A stretch of 64,000 nucleotides of DNA from Sphingomonas sp. Root720 (GTDB lineage Bacteria; Pseudomonadota; Alphaproteobacteria; Sphingomonadales; Sphingomonadaceae). The position numbers and the translations under genes are program-made. Positions 1 to 8,679 of the stretch are shown in pieces; position 1 is the first letter of the stretch, and every line of letters starts with the position of its first letter. A model generated the notes under the pieces. That model searched no databases, was not told the origin of the DNA, and saw only the letters and a program-made list of their open reading frames with translations. The stretch lies in contig NZ_LMID01000015.1 of assembly GCF_001428605.1 (NCBI RefSeq), positions 463,684 to 527,683 on the forward strand. The letters are read 5' to 3'.

Positions 1-21
1 TTCAGAGCGAAGGGAGTCAGG

Positions 22-2118
22 ATGCTCATCATAGAAGTCGCGATCGGCTGCGGCCTACTCGCCATATTATACGGGATTTTTACCAGCCGTCAGGTGCTGG
101 CCGCATCGGCCGGCAATGAAAAGATGCAGGACATCGCATCGGCGATTCAGGAGGGTGCCCGCGCCTATCTTGGCCGCCAGTACCGGACGATTGCGATCGT
201 CGGGGTGGTGATGGCCGCGCTCATCGCCTATTTTCTTGGGCTGACCTCGGCGGTCGGTTTCGTCATCGGCGCGGTGCTTTCGGGCGCGACCGGCTTCGTC
301 GGCATGAACGTCTCGGTGAAGGCCAATGTGCGGACGGCGGAAGCCGCGCGCCACAGCCTGCAGAGCGGCCTGACGATGGCGTTCCGGGCCGGCGCGATCA
401 CCGGCCTGCTCGTGGTCGGGCTCGGCCTGCTGTCGATCTCGCTGTTCTTCTATTATCTGGTCGGCATCCGCGGCTATGACGCCAATGCCGGCGTCGTCAT
501 CGAAGCGCTCGTCGCGCTCGCCTTCGGCGCCTCGCTGATCTCGATCTTCGCGCGTCTCGGCGGCGGCATCTTCACCAAGGCCGCCGACGTCGGCGCCGAC
601 CTGGTCGGCAAGGTCGAGGCGGGCATCCCCGAGGACGACCCCCGCAACCCCGCAACCATCGCGGACAATGTCGGCGACAATGTCGGCGACTGCGCCGGCA
701 TGGCGGCCGACCTGTTCGAGACCTATGTCGTGACGCTTGGCGTGACGATGATCTCGATCGCCCATTTCGCCACGGGCACCGCCGAGGAAGTGCTGCGGCT
801 GATGTCGCTGCCGCTGATCGTCGGCGGCGTCTGCATCATCACCTCGATCATCGGCACCTACATGGTCCGCCTGGGCTCCAGCCAGTCGATCATGGGCGCT
901 CTCTACAAGGGCTTCTGGACCTCCGCGATCCTCGCCGTGCCGGCGATCTACCTCGTCACCCAATATACGCTGGGCGACATGACGGCGCCGGTCGCGGGTG
1001 CGACCTTCACCGGCATGGACATCTTCCTGTGCATGGTCATCGGCCTCGCCCTCACCGGCGCGCTGGTGTGGATCACCGAATATTATACCGGCACCAACTA
1101 TCGCCCGGTCCGGTCGATCGCCAAGTCGTCCGAGACCGGCCATGGCACCAACGTGATCCAGGGCCTGGCGATCAGCCTCGAATCGACCGCGCTGCCGACG
1201 ATCGCGATCGTCGTCGCGGTGGTCGCGGCCTATCAGCTCGCGGGCATTCTCGGCCTCGCCTTCGGCGCGACCGCGATGCTGGCGCTCGGCGGCATGGTCG
1301 TGGCGCTCGACGCGTATGGCCCGGTCACCGACAATGCAGGCGGCATCGCCGAGATGGCGGGGCTCGACGACAGCGTGCGCGTCAGGACCGACGCGCTCGA
1401 TGCCGTGGGCAACACCACCAAGGCGGTGACCAAGGGCTATGCGATCGGTTCGGCAGCCCTGGCGGCGCTGGTGCTGTTCGGCGCCTATACCGCCGATCTG
1501 GGGCTGTACTTCCCCGACCTGCCGGTCGATTTCGGCCTGTCCAACCCCTATGTGATCGTCGGGCTGCTGCTCGGCGCGCTGCTGCCGTACATCTTCGGCG
1601 CCTTCGGCATGACCGCCGTGGGCCGTGCCGCCGGCCAGGTGGTCGAGGACGTCCGCGCGCAGTTCCGCGACAATCCGGGCATCATGGAGGGCACCAGCCG
1701 GCCCAACTATGCGCGGACCGTCGATCTGGTCACCAAGGCGGCGATCAAGGAGATGATCATCCCGTCGCTGCTGCCGGTGCTGGCGCCGATCCTGGTCTAT
1801 TTCGCGATCACCGCGGTCGCCGGACAGGCACAGGGCTTCGCCGCGCTCGGCGCGCTGCTGCTCGGCGTGATCGTGTCGGGCCTGTTCGTCGCCATCTCGA
1901 TGACCTCGGGCGGCGGCGCGTGGGACAATGCCAAGAAGTATATCGAGGACGGCAACCATGGCGGCAAGGGCTCGGACGCGCACAAGGCGGCCGTGACCGG
2001 CGACACCGTCGGCGATCCCTACAAGGACACCGCCGGCCCCGCCGTGAACCCGATGATCAAGATCACCAACATCGTCGCGCTGCTGCTGCTCGCGGCACTG
2101 GCCCACGCGGCGATGTAG
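22..2118 (+). CDS. hppA: K+-independent H+-translocating membrane pyrophosphatase
   Basis: This inner-membrane enzyme hydrolyses pyrophosphate and pumps protons. The 698-residue product is hydrophobic throughout and has the family length and roughly 16 membrane segments. The pyrophosphate/Mg site is visible as [20 protein letters not shown], followed by [20 protein letters not shown] near residues 206-225. The second Asp-rich site is DNAGGIAEM near residue 440. In the motif GNTTKA the last variable position is Lys, about residue 467. In this family Lys here marks K+-independent pumps, while Ala marks K+-dependent ones. The ATG follows a GGGAG ribosome-binding sequence. A strong hairpin terminator lies just downstream. 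Confidence 0.97.
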   Translation: MLIIEVAIGCGLLAILYGIFTSRQVLAASAGNEKMQDIASAIQEGARAYLGRQYRTIAIVGVVMAALIAYFLGLTSAVGFVIGAVLSGATGFVGMNVSVKANVRTAEAARHSLQSGLTMAFRAGAITGLLVVGLGLLSISLFFYYLVGIRGYDANAGVVIEALVALAFGASLISIFARLGGGIFTKAADVGADLVGKVEAGIPEDDPRNPATIADNVGDNVGDCAGMAADLFETYVVTLGVTMISIAHFATGTAEEVLRLMSLPLIVGGVCIITSIIGTYMVRLGSSQSIMGALYKGFWTSAILAVPAIYLVTQYTLGDMTAPVAGATFTGMDIFLCMVIGLALTGALVWITEYYTGTNYRPVRSIAKSSETGHGTNVIQGLAISLESTALPTIAIVVAVVAAYQLAGILGLAFGATAMLALGGMVVALDAYGPVTDNAGGIAEMAGLDDSVRVRTDALDAVGNTTKAVTKGYAIGSAALAALVLFGAYTADLGLYFPDLPVDFGLSNPYVIVGLLLGALLPYIFGAFGMTAVGRAAGQVVEDVRAQFRDNPGIMEGTSRPNYARTVDLVTKAAIKEMIIPSLLPVLAPILVYFAITAVAGQAQGFAALGALLLGVIVSGLFVAISMTSGGGAWDNAKKYIEDGNHGGKGSDAHKAAVTGDTVGDPYKDTAGPAVNPMIKITNIVALLLLAALAHAAM

Positions 2119-2140
2119 GCCGATCGATCCACGACCCCTA

Positions 2141-2178
2141 GGCCCGTCCGGAGCGATCCGGGCGGGCCTTTCCTTTCT
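2141..2178 (+). terminator. Intrinsic terminator after hppA
   Basis: A 12-bp GC-rich stem (one G-T pair) closes on a GCGA tetraloop and is followed by a TTTCCTTTCT tract. It sits 22 bases after the hppA stop. Confidence 0.8.
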
Positions 2179-2227
2179 AAGTGTAGCAGGTGCTTCAACC
2201 AGCGCGGCCGGATGCTATCAGGGGCGG

Positions 2228-2755
2228 ATGACGGGCAAGCGGACAGGAAGCGGCTGGCGGCCGATGCGCCCGGGCGACATCGGTCCCGTGACGGCGATCT
2301 CGGACGCCGTCCATGGCGCGGCCTATACCGAAGCGCCGGCGGTCTATGCCGAACGGCTGGCGCTCCACCCGGCCGGCTGCCATGTCTTCGAGCATGACGG
2401 CGCGGTGGCCGGCTATCTTATCGCCCATCCCTGGCATCGCGACCGTCCGCCACCGCTCGACCGGCCGCTGGGCGCGATCCCGTCCGACGCCGACGGCTAT
2501 TATCTCCACGACCTCGCCCTGCTGCCGTCGACGCGCGGCGCCGGCGCGGGCAAGGCCGGGCTGGCCCTCACGATTCGGCAGGCCGTAGCGGCCGGATTCG
2601 GCGACATCACCCTGGTGGCGGTCAACGGCGCCGACGGCTTCTGGGCGGCGCAGGGCTTCGCGCGCGTCGGCGGCGAGGGGCCGTCGCCCTATGGACCCGG
2701 TACGCTTCTTATGCGGCGCGAGGCCCTGGCGCAGGGCCCGCCACCGCCGGAATGA
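2228..2755 (+). CDS. GNAT-family N-acetyltransferase
   Basis: The 175-residue protein has a GNAT layout: an N-terminal strand/helix region (MRPGDIGPVTAISDAVH), a central beta strand ending YYLHDLALLP, then an acetyl-CoA-loop-like TRGAGAGKAGL (near residues 98-108). The C-terminal FWAAQGFARVG is typical of the final beta strands of the fold. The substrate cannot be read from sequence. It stands alone between hppA and the convergent glnD, with only 45 bases to the glnD stop. The substrate class is open (amine, amino acid or antibiotic). Confidence 0.85.
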   Translation: MTGKRTGSGWRPMRPGDIGPVTAISDAVHGAAYTEAPAVYAERLALHPAGCHVFEHDGAVAGYLIAHPWHRDRPPPLDRPLGAIPSDADGYYLHDLALLPSTRGAGAGKAGLALTIRQAVAAGFGDITLVAVNGADGFWAAQGFARVGGEGPSPYGPGTLLMRREALAQGPPPPE

Positions 2756-2800
2756 GGGTCGGGCAAAGGATCCGCGAAAGGCGGAATGCCGGGGCGGGGG

Positions 2801-5563
2801 TCAGGCCGCCTTGCGGGCCGGGGCGCCGGCCGCCGCGTCGACCACCAGCCGTTCGAGGGTCTTCAGCCGCGCGCTGCTGGTGATCTTGTCGCCGGTCAGG
2901 TCGGCCACATAGAAGACATCGACCGCGCGCTCGCCATAGGTGGCGATGTGGGCCGAATGGATCATCACCTTCGCCTGGAAGAGCGCATGGGCAAGCGCGT
3001 AGAGCAGCGCCGGCCGGTCGCGGGCGTTGACCTCGATCACCGTGTAGCGGTTCGACGCGCGGTTATCGATCAGCGCGGCGGGCTCGATCGAGAAGGCGTC
3101 GGCGCGCGGTCGGGCGAGCGGCTTGGCGAGGAGCTTGTCCGCCATGCGGCTGCGGTTGGCGAGCGCGTCCTCGATCGCGATGCTCAGACGCTTCATCCGG
3201 TCGTCGCCTTCGAAGGGCTGGCCGAACGGGTCCTGCACCAGCAGATTGTCGATCGCCATGCCGTCGCGCGTCGTGTGGATGCGCGCGTCGATCACGCTGG
3301 CGCCGGCGAGGTGGATCGCGCCCGCGATCCGGTAGAACAGCCCCGGATGGTCGCCCGCATAGATGCTGACCAGCGTCGCGCCGCGATCGGGATCGGGAGA
3401 GGCAGTGATCGACAGCGGCCTGTCGCCGGCATCGGCGGCCTCGATCAGCCGGGCGTTGCCCTCGAGGATGTCGACGCTTTCGGCGACCCAATAGGCTTCG
3501 GGGAAGCGCGCGACATATCGGCCGAAGCGATCGTCGTCCCAGCCGAGCCGCTCGCGCAGCTGCGCCTGCTTGGCGCTGATCCGCTCGCGCCGCCCGGTCT
3601 GCTTGTGGCCGAGCCGCAGCACCTCCTCCGCCGCTACGTAGAGGTCGCCGAGCAGCTGGCGTTTCCAGCTGTTCCACACCCCCGGCCCGACCGCACGGAT
3701 ATCGACGATCGTCAGGCAGAACAGCAGGCGGAGCCGCTCCGGGCTCTGCACCCGCTCGGCGAAGTCGAGGATCGTCTTGAAGTCGGACAGGTCGCGCTTG
3801 AACGCGGTGTCGGACATGACGAGGTGATAGCGCACCAGCCAGGAGACCGTCTCGGTCTCGGCCGGGGTCAGCCCGAAGCGCGGGCAGAGCTTCTCCGCCA
3901 CCTCGGCGCCGAGGACGCTATGGTCGCCGCCGCGTCCCTTGGCGATGTCGTGCAGCAGCACCGCGACGTAGAGGACCCGCCGCTGGACCAGTCCCGGCAT
4001 GATCTTCGACGAGAGCGGATGATCGTCCTTCAGCGCGCCCTTCTCGATCTGGCTGAGCAGGCCGATCGCGCGGATCGAATGCTCGTCGACCGTGTAATGA
4101 TGGTACATGTCGAACTGCATCTGCGCCACGACCCGGCCGAAGTCGGGGACGAAGCGCCCGAACACGCCCGCCTCGTTCATCCAGCGCAGCACCGTTTCCG
4201 GCGTGTTGTGCGATGTCAGCACGTCCATGAACAAGGCGTTGGCGCGCGGATCGCGGCGGACGCCGTTGTCGATCAGCCGGGCGTCGCGCCCCGCCGCGCG
4301 CATCGCCAGCGGATGGATCTCGAGGCCGTGCCGGTCGGCGATCGCGAACATCTGGAGCAGCCGCACCGGATCCTGCGCGAAGAAGTCGTCGGTCGGGATC
4401 GCCAGCCGCCCGCGATCGAGCACGAAGCCTTCCAGCTTGGTAGGCTTGCGGCGCAGCGTGGGCAGGCCGAAGCGGCGGCCGCGCGTCGCGAAGGTCTCGT
4501 CGATATGCGCCAGGAAGATCGCGGTCAGGTCGCCGACGCGCTTCGCGGTCAGAAAATAATGCTGCATGAAGCGCTCGACCGCCGACTTGCCGGGCCGCTC
4601 GGCATAGCGCAGCCGCCGGGCGATCTCGGGCTGGACGTCGAAGGTCAGCCGCTCCTCGGGCCGTCCCGCGACGATGTGGAGGTGGCAGCGCACCGCCCAG
4701 AGGAAATTCTCGGCCTTCTGGAACTGGCGGAGCTCGGCCCGGGTCAGCAGCCCCTTGTCGACCAGTTCGGGTACCGACTGGACCTGGTAGACATATTTGC
4801 CGATCCAGAAGAGCGTGTGGAGGTCGCGCAGGCCGCCCTTGCCCTCCTTGAGGTTGGGCTCGACGACGTAGCGGCTGTCGCCCATCCGCCTGTGGCGCTC
4901 GTTGCGCTCGGCCAGCTTCTCGATGACGAAGGTCTTCGCAGTGCCGCTCACCACGTCGCGCCGGAACACCGTGCTCGCCTCGTCGTACAGTGCCTCGTCG
5001 CCCCAGACGAAGCGCCCCTCGAGCAGCGCGGTGCGGATGGTGAGGTCGCTCTTCGCCATGCGGATCATGTCGTCGAGCGAGCGGCTCGAATGGCCGACCT
5101 TCAGCCCCAGGTCCCACATCGAATAGAGCATCGATTCGATGACCTGCTCTGACCAGCTCGTCTGCTTCCACGGGGTGAGGAAGGCGATGTCGACGTCCGA
5201 ATGCAGCGCCATCTCGCCGCGCCCATAGCCGCCCACCGCGAGCAGGGTCAGCCGCTCGGCGGCGGAGGGGTTGTTGTTCGGGTAGAGCCGCTCGACCGTG
5301 AAGTCGTAGATCAGTCGCACGATCTGGTCGGTCAGGAAGGCGTAGGCCGCCGCAGTTTCCGATCCCCGGGTCGGCTGCTCGGCCAGCCGCCGGGCGATCT
5401 CGCACCGCGCGGTGTCGAGCGCCGCCTTCAGGATCGCGGTGCCGCCGGCGCGCAACGCCGCCGCGTCGCTGCTGCCCGGCAGCAGCCCGGCCAGCGCATC
5501 GGCGACCATCCGCCGATCGATGATCGCGCGGCGCTGCGGCAGCAGGTCGAACTTGGTGGCCAT
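2801..5563 (-). CDS. glnD: Bifunctional PII uridylyltransferase/uridylyl-removing enzyme
   Basis: GlnD senses glutamine and adds or removes UMP on PII proteins, controlling nitrogen assimilation. The nucleotidyltransferase site is GGYGRGE (residues 111-117) followed by the catalytic DVD (123-125). A central HD phosphohydrolase domain shows LLHDIAKGRGGDHS near residue 535. Two C-terminal ACT domains are visible (SIYAGDHPGLFYRIAGAIH and EVNARDRPALLYALAHALF). The start MATKFDLLPQRR at 5563 is preferred over upstream in-frame codons, which run into a palindromic repeat. The 920-residue length is normal for the family. PII and glutamine synthetase genes are not in this window. Confidence 0.96.
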   Translation of the reverse strand: MATKFDLLPQRRAIIDRRMVADALAGLLPGSSDAAALRAGGTAILKAALDTARCEIARRLAEQPTRGSETAAAYAFLTDQIVRLIYDFTVERLYPNNNPSAAERLTLLAVGGYGRGEMALHSDVDIAFLTPWKQTSWSEQVIESMLYSMWDLGLKVGHSSRSLDDMIRMAKSDLTIRTALLEGRFVWGDEALYDEASTVFRRDVVSGTAKTFVIEKLAERNERHRRMGDSRYVVEPNLKEGKGGLRDLHTLFWIGKYVYQVQSVPELVDKGLLTRAELRQFQKAENFLWAVRCHLHIVAGRPEERLTFDVQPEIARRLRYAERPGKSAVERFMQHYFLTAKRVGDLTAIFLAHIDETFATRGRRFGLPTLRRKPTKLEGFVLDRGRLAIPTDDFFAQDPVRLLQMFAIADRHGLEIHPLAMRAAGRDARLIDNGVRRDPRANALFMDVLTSHNTPETVLRWMNEAGVFGRFVPDFGRVVAQMQFDMYHHYTVDEHSIRAIGLLSQIEKGALKDDHPLSSKIMPGLVQRRVLYVAVLLHDIAKGRGGDHSVLGAEVAEKLCPRFGLTPAETETVSWLVRYHLVMSDTAFKRDLSDFKTILDFAERVQSPERLRLLFCLTIVDIRAVGPGVWNSWKRQLLGDLYVAAEEVLRLGHKQTGRRERISAKQAQLRERLGWDDDRFGRYVARFPEAYWVAESVDILEGNARLIEAADAGDRPLSITASPDPDRGATLVSIYAGDHPGLFYRIAGAIHLAGASVIDARIHTTRDGMAIDNLLVQDPFGQPFEGDDRMKRLSIAIEDALANRSRMADKLLAKPLARPRADAFSIEPAALIDNRASNRYTVIEVNARDRPALLYALAHALFQAKVMIHSAHIATYGERAVDVFYVADLTGDKITSSARLKTLERLVVDAAAGAPARKAA

Positions 5564-5623
5564 GTCCGCCACATAGGGACGAATGGGGGAAAGAGCTAGA
5601 TTCCGATCAAGCCGGTGATCTTC

Positions 5624-5721
5624 CGTCATTCCGACGAACGTCGGGATCCCCCTGCCTCGTCCGCGTCTCGAAGCGACCGTGAAGACGAAGACGCGAGATC
5701 CCGGCTTTCGCCGGGATGACG
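5624..5721. repeat. Paired REP/BIME-like palindromic element
   Basis: Two palindromic arms, CGTCATTCCGACGAACG... and ...CCGGCTTTCGCCGGGATGAC, face each other about 45 bases apart. Each arm folds by itself and is an inverted, imperfect copy of the other. The same unit recurs elsewhere in the window. It lies between the glnD start and the convergently read end of the zinc-ribbon gene. Confidence 0.75.
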
Positions 5722-5734
5722 ACCGAAGAGGCAA

Positions 5735-6004
5735 TTAGGCGACGACGCCGCAATGGCGACATTGCCGCCGGTCGCGCCGCACCGGTTCGAGACAGGCGTC
5801 GCACAATTCCATGGCCTCGCGATCGAGCGGCGGGCCATCGCGGCAGACCGGCGGCAGGGCGAGCAGCAGCAGCGGCGCGAGCGGACCTGCGGCCAGCGCG
5901 GCGAACAGCCAGAGCAGCGGGTTGCGATCGCGGCCCATCGCGAAGGTCATCGTGCCGACGGCGCTGCCGCCCCAGAGCAGCAGGAGCGCCTGTTCGCTCA
6001 GCAT
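5735..6004 (-). CDS. Small membrane protein with C-terminal zinc ribbon
   Basis: This 89-residue protein has two hydrophobic segments (about residues 5-20 and 29-49) and then a four-cysteine knot. The knot is CDAC (68-71) and CRHC (82-85), a zinc-ribbon spacing of C-x2-C-x10-C-x2-C. It is the last gene of a three-gene leftward operon: its ATG overlaps the stop of the preceding small gene (ATGCTGA), which implies translational coupling. The first gene of that operon is a DUF983 protein that also carries CxxC pairs. Function is unknown; the two cysteine-bearing membrane proteins may act together, which is inference. Confidence 0.75.
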   Translation of the reverse strand: MLSEQALLLLWGGSAVGTMTFAMGRDRNPLLWLFAALAAGPLAPLLLLALPPVCRDGPPLDREAMELCDACLEPVRRDRRQCRHCGVVA

Positions 6005-6231
6005 TCCTCGCCGGCGAGCCGGCGGCCGTTCCTCAGCTTCGCCGGCTGAGACGGCGGCGACGCGGCCCCGGCCGCGAGGATGCCGAGCAGAGCGAGCGCG
6101 GTGCGGACTTCCGAGAAATCGTCTCCCTCGCCAGCCAGCACCATCGCCGCCTCGCGGTGATAGCCCTGTTGGGCGAGCAGCTTCGCCGCCGCCGCACGCG
6201 CGGCGCGCAGGTCGTCGGGGTCCGGTGTCAT
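5998..6231 (-). CDS. Small alanine-rich hypothetical protein
   Basis: A 77-residue product (MTPDPDDLRAARAAAAKLL...) predicted to be mostly helical, with a short hydrophobic stretch near residues 44-57. I recognise no domain. Its reality rests on context: the start codon overlaps the stop of the upstream DUF983 gene as ATGA, and its own stop overlaps the next start as ATGCTGA, so the three frames form a tightly packed operon. Longer readings of the same frame upstream only shadow the DUF983 gene. Confidence 0.65.
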   Translation of the reverse strand: MTPDPDDLRAARAAAAKLLAQQGYHREAAMVLAGEGDDFSEVRTALALLGILAAGAASPPSQPAKLRNGRRLAGEEC

Positions 6232-6686
6232 TGCCAGGGCCGCTTCGGGGGCATCACCCGCGGTCCGTCCGCGCCATAAGGGCTCCAGGGCCGGCTGATC
6301 TGCCCCTCGCCCGCCTTGAAGAAATATTGGCTGCACACCAGCCAGCCCTTGAGCGGGCGCAGCGGCAGCACGCAGGTGGCGAGCAGCATCGGCCCGGTGA
6401 CGAGCAGCTGGGTGAGCAGCGAGGCGCTGGCATAGATTTCCAGCAGCAGCGCGAAGGTGACCGCGGGCACGCAGCCGAAGCAGATCACGAAGAAGGCGGG
6501 GCCGTCGGCGGGATCGGCGAAGTCGTAGCTGAGGCCGCAATGATCGCAGCCGTCGGCAAGCTTGAGGAAACCCTTGAACAGGCGTCCTTCGCCGCAGCGC
6601 GGGCAGCGGCCGCGGATGCCGGTGCGGATCGGCTCAAGCCTGGGCCATTCCTTTTCGATCGCGGCGGGGACGGTGATGTCGGCCAT
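6228..6686 (-). CDS. DUF983 family membrane protein
   Basis: The 152-residue protein begins with a cytoplasmic zinc-ribbon-like region, CPRCGEGRLF (about 28-37) and CDHCGLSYDF (about 49-58). Two membrane segments follow, AFFVICFGCVPAVTFALLLE and LLTQLLVTGPMLLATCVLPL. The conserved LRPLKGWL appears near residue 112. This is the DUF983 pattern common in alphaproteobacteria, often near cytochrome oxidase genes, but no oxidase genes are here. It heads a coupled operon with two small downstream genes. It is divergent from a MocR-type regulator with a palindromic operator candidate in the shared upstream region. Confidence 0.9.
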   Translation of the reverse strand: MADITVPAAIEKEWPRLEPIRTGIRGRCPRCGEGRLFKGFLKLADGCDHCGLSYDFADPADGPAFFVICFGCVPAVTFALLLEIYASASLLTQLLVTGPMLLATCVLPLRPLKGWLVCSQYFFKAGEGQISRPWSPYGADGPRVMPPKRPWQ

Positions 6687-6725
6687 GACGCAACTCCTGC
6701 GAAGCTCTTGCCCCGCAGATAGAAG

Positions 6726-6752
6726 TATGTATGGCTGAAACAACCATACATA
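6726..6752. promoter_or_regulatory. Palindromic operator candidate between DUF983 and MocR genes
   Basis: The arms TATGTATGG (6726-6734) and CCATACATA (6744-6752) are a perfect 9-bp inverted repeat around a 9-base spacer. It stands 40 bases from the leftward DUF983 start and 17 bases before the rightward MocR start, the position expected for autoregulation and for control of the divergent operon. Binding by the adjacent regulator is inferred. Confidence 0.6.
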
Positions 6753-6768
6753 ATCACCGGCACCCTCC

Positions 6769-8130
6769 ATGCAAAGCTGGCTCGACCATCTCTCCGACCG
6801 CCCCGGCCCCAAATATCTCGCCATCGCCAACGCGATCGACCATGCGGTGCGGACCGGCGCGCTACGCCCCGGCGAGCGGCTGCCGCCGCAGCGCGAACTG
6901 GCGCGCGAATTGGGCGTCGACCTGACCACCGTCACCCGCGCCTACGGCCTCGCCCGCGATGCCGGGCTGATCGAGGGGGCGGGGCGGCTCGGCTCCTACG
7001 TCCGCAACGCCGCCGGGCTGCCGCTTGCGGACCTGACCGGCGATTCGGGGATGATCATGCCGCCCCAGCCCGGCTTTGCGCTGCTGGGCCAGGCGATCCG
7101 CGACGGCATGTCCAGCCTGCTGCGTGCCGGCGGCCAGTCGCCCCTGCTCCAGTATCAGCCGAGCGGCGGCGCGCTGCGCGACCGGCGGGAAGCCGCCGCC
7201 GCGCTCGGCGCGCGCGGCATGGCGACGACCGAGGACCAGGCGATCGTCACCACCGGCGGGCAGAATGCGCTCCATGCGATCGTCGGCACGATGTTCGCGC
7301 CCGGCGACGTCATCTGCGCGGGCCGGTCGACCTATCCCGGCCTGCTCGCGCTCGCCCGCCGCTTCCGCCTGGCGGTGCGCGCGATCCCGGGCGACGGCGA
7401 CGGGCTCGATCCCGACGCGGTCCAGGCGGCGGCGCTGGCCGGAGCGAAAGCGGTCTATGTCGTGCCGACCAACGACAATCCGACCACCGCGACGCTCGAC
7501 CTCGAACGGCGGCTCTGGCTGGCGGCGATCGTGCGCCGCCACGGCCTCACCCTGATCGAGGACGACGCCTATGGGCAGTTGCCCGCCGCGCCTCTGCCGC
7601 CGCTCGCCGCCTTCGCGCCCGAATGCAGCTGGCATGTCGCCAGCGTCGCCAAGATCGTCTCGCCGGTGCTGCGGGTCGCGCATGTCCGGGCGCCCTCGGT
7701 GAAGGCGGGCCGGCGGCTGGTGGACGATATCGCCGAGACTTCGGTGATGGCTCCGCCGCTCAACGCCGCGCTCGTCACCCACTGGCTGCGCGAGGGGGTG
7801 TTCGCCGATCTCGTCGCGCGGGTGCGGGCCGAGGGGGTGGCGCGGCAGCGGCTGGTCGCGCCGCTGCTGGCCGGGCTCGACCATGCAGCCCATCCCGAAG
7901 GCTATCATATCTGGCTGCGGCTCGCCGACAAGGCGCCGTCCCCGGCCGAGCTCGCGTCGCGGCTGAGCCCGCTCGGCCTGTCGATCGTCCCCGGCGAACG
8001 CTTCGCGGTCGATCCGGCCGCCGCCGAACGCGCGGTCCGCATCTCGATCGGCGGCGCGATCGGCCATGAGGGGCTCGCCCGCGCCTTCGCGGGGCTGCGA
8101 ACGCTGGTCGGCGCGCCGCCGGCCGGCTAG
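6769..8130 (+). CDS. MocR-type regulator (GntR winged helix fused to aminotransferase)
   Basis: The N-terminal 70 residues form a GntR winged helix (PKYLAIANAIDHAV, then LPPQRELARELGVDLTTVTRAY). The rest is a fold-type-I PLP aminotransferase domain. The substrate-side motif PTNDNPTT is visible near residue 240. The PLP-binding lysine is in SVAKIVSP, about Lys295. MocR regulators usually sense a small metabolite through PLP and control a divergent gene, here the DUF983 operon. The 453-residue length is normal. The ligand is unknown. A perfect hairpin closes the gene downstream. Confidence 0.93.
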   Translation: MQSWLDHLSDRPGPKYLAIANAIDHAVRTGALRPGERLPPQRELARELGVDLTTVTRAYGLARDAGLIEGAGRLGSYVRNAAGLPLADLTGDSGMIMPPQPGFALLGQAIRDGMSSLLRAGGQSPLLQYQPSGGALRDRREAAAALGARGMATTEDQAIVTTGGQNALHAIVGTMFAPGDVICAGRSTYPGLLALARRFRLAVRAIPGDGDGLDPDAVQAAALAGAKAVYVVPTNDNPTTATLDLERRLWLAAIVRRHGLTLIEDDAYGQLPAAPLPPLAAFAPECSWHVASVAKIVSPVLRVAHVRAPSVKAGRRLVDDIAETSVMAPPLNAALVTHWLREGVFADLVARVRAEGVARQRLVAPLLAGLDHAAHPEGYHIWLRLADKAPSPAELASRLSPLGLSIVPGERFAVDPAAAERAVRISIGGAIGHEGLARAFAGLRTLVGAPPAG

Positions 8131-8141
8131 AACGGCTTCGA

Positions 8142-8161
8142 GGCAGATGGAAACATCTGCC
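8142..8161 (+). terminator. Hairpin after the MocR gene
   Basis: GGCAGATG and CATCTGCC pair perfectly around a GAAA tetraloop, 11 bases after the stop. There is no T-run, so it may act as an RNA-end stabiliser rather than a classical terminator. Confidence 0.5.
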
Positions 8162-8232
8162 GACTCGGAAATCGCGGTAAAGCAACACGCTAGAGCGCAT
8201 CACGGATCACGACGAACGGATTCGACCTGACC

Positions 8233-8661
8233 ATGTCCTCGCTCCCACCCCTGCAATTCGACCTCGACGGGCTCGCCGCCTTCATCGACGAATCCTTTCC
8301 CGCCAGGGCACGGCCGGCGCTCGGTCGGCTCGTCACGATCGCCCCCGGCCATGCCCGGCTGCTGCTCGAGCCCGACGAGGACATGGTCCGGCCGGGCGGC
8401 ATCGTGTCGGGTCCGGTGCTGATGGGGCTGGTCGACGTCGCCGCCTGGGCGGCGGTGCTCGCCCATGTCGGGCCGGTGGCGATGGCGGTGACGCACAGCC
8501 TGAACATGGCCTTCCTGCGCGCCTGCGCGGTGGCGCCGGTGACCGCCGACGCCCGCCTGCTCCGGCTCGGCCGCCGCCTCGCGACGATCGACGTGCGGCT
8601 CTGGCAGGAGAGCGAGGACCGGCTCGTCGCCCAGTCCACGGTCGGCTACGCGCTGCCCTGA
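8233..8661 (+). CDS. PaaI-family hotdog thioesterase
   Basis: A 142-residue hotdog-fold thioesterase. The pattern RPGGIVSGPVLMGLVDVAAW (about residues 52-71) carries the central helix with the catalytic Asp. It is followed by AVTHSLNMAFLRAC, the strand typical of the PaaI/4HBT group. It probably hydrolyses an acyl-CoA or acyl thioester; the substrate cannot be told. It stands alone between the MocR gene and the convergent pseudogene behind mutS. Confidence 0.88.
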   Translation: MSSLPPLQFDLDGLAAFIDESFPARARPALGRLVTIAPGHARLLLEPDEDMVRPGGIVSGPVLMGLVDVAAWAAVLAHVGPVAMAVTHSLNMAFLRACAVAPVTADARLLRLGRRLATIDVRLWQESEDRLVAQSTVGYALP

Positions 8662-8679
8662 AGCCGGGGCCGGGCGCCG

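Noticed and set aside
67..2106. 679-residue open frame antisense to hppA
   Set aside because: Arg/Asp/His-rich low-complexity translation that mirrors the third-position GC of the real gene; no domain and no start signal.
2786..5152. 788-residue open frame antisense to glnD
   Set aside because: Repetitive Arg/Asp/His composition typical of antisense shadows in GC-rich DNA; glnD has all catalytic motifs.
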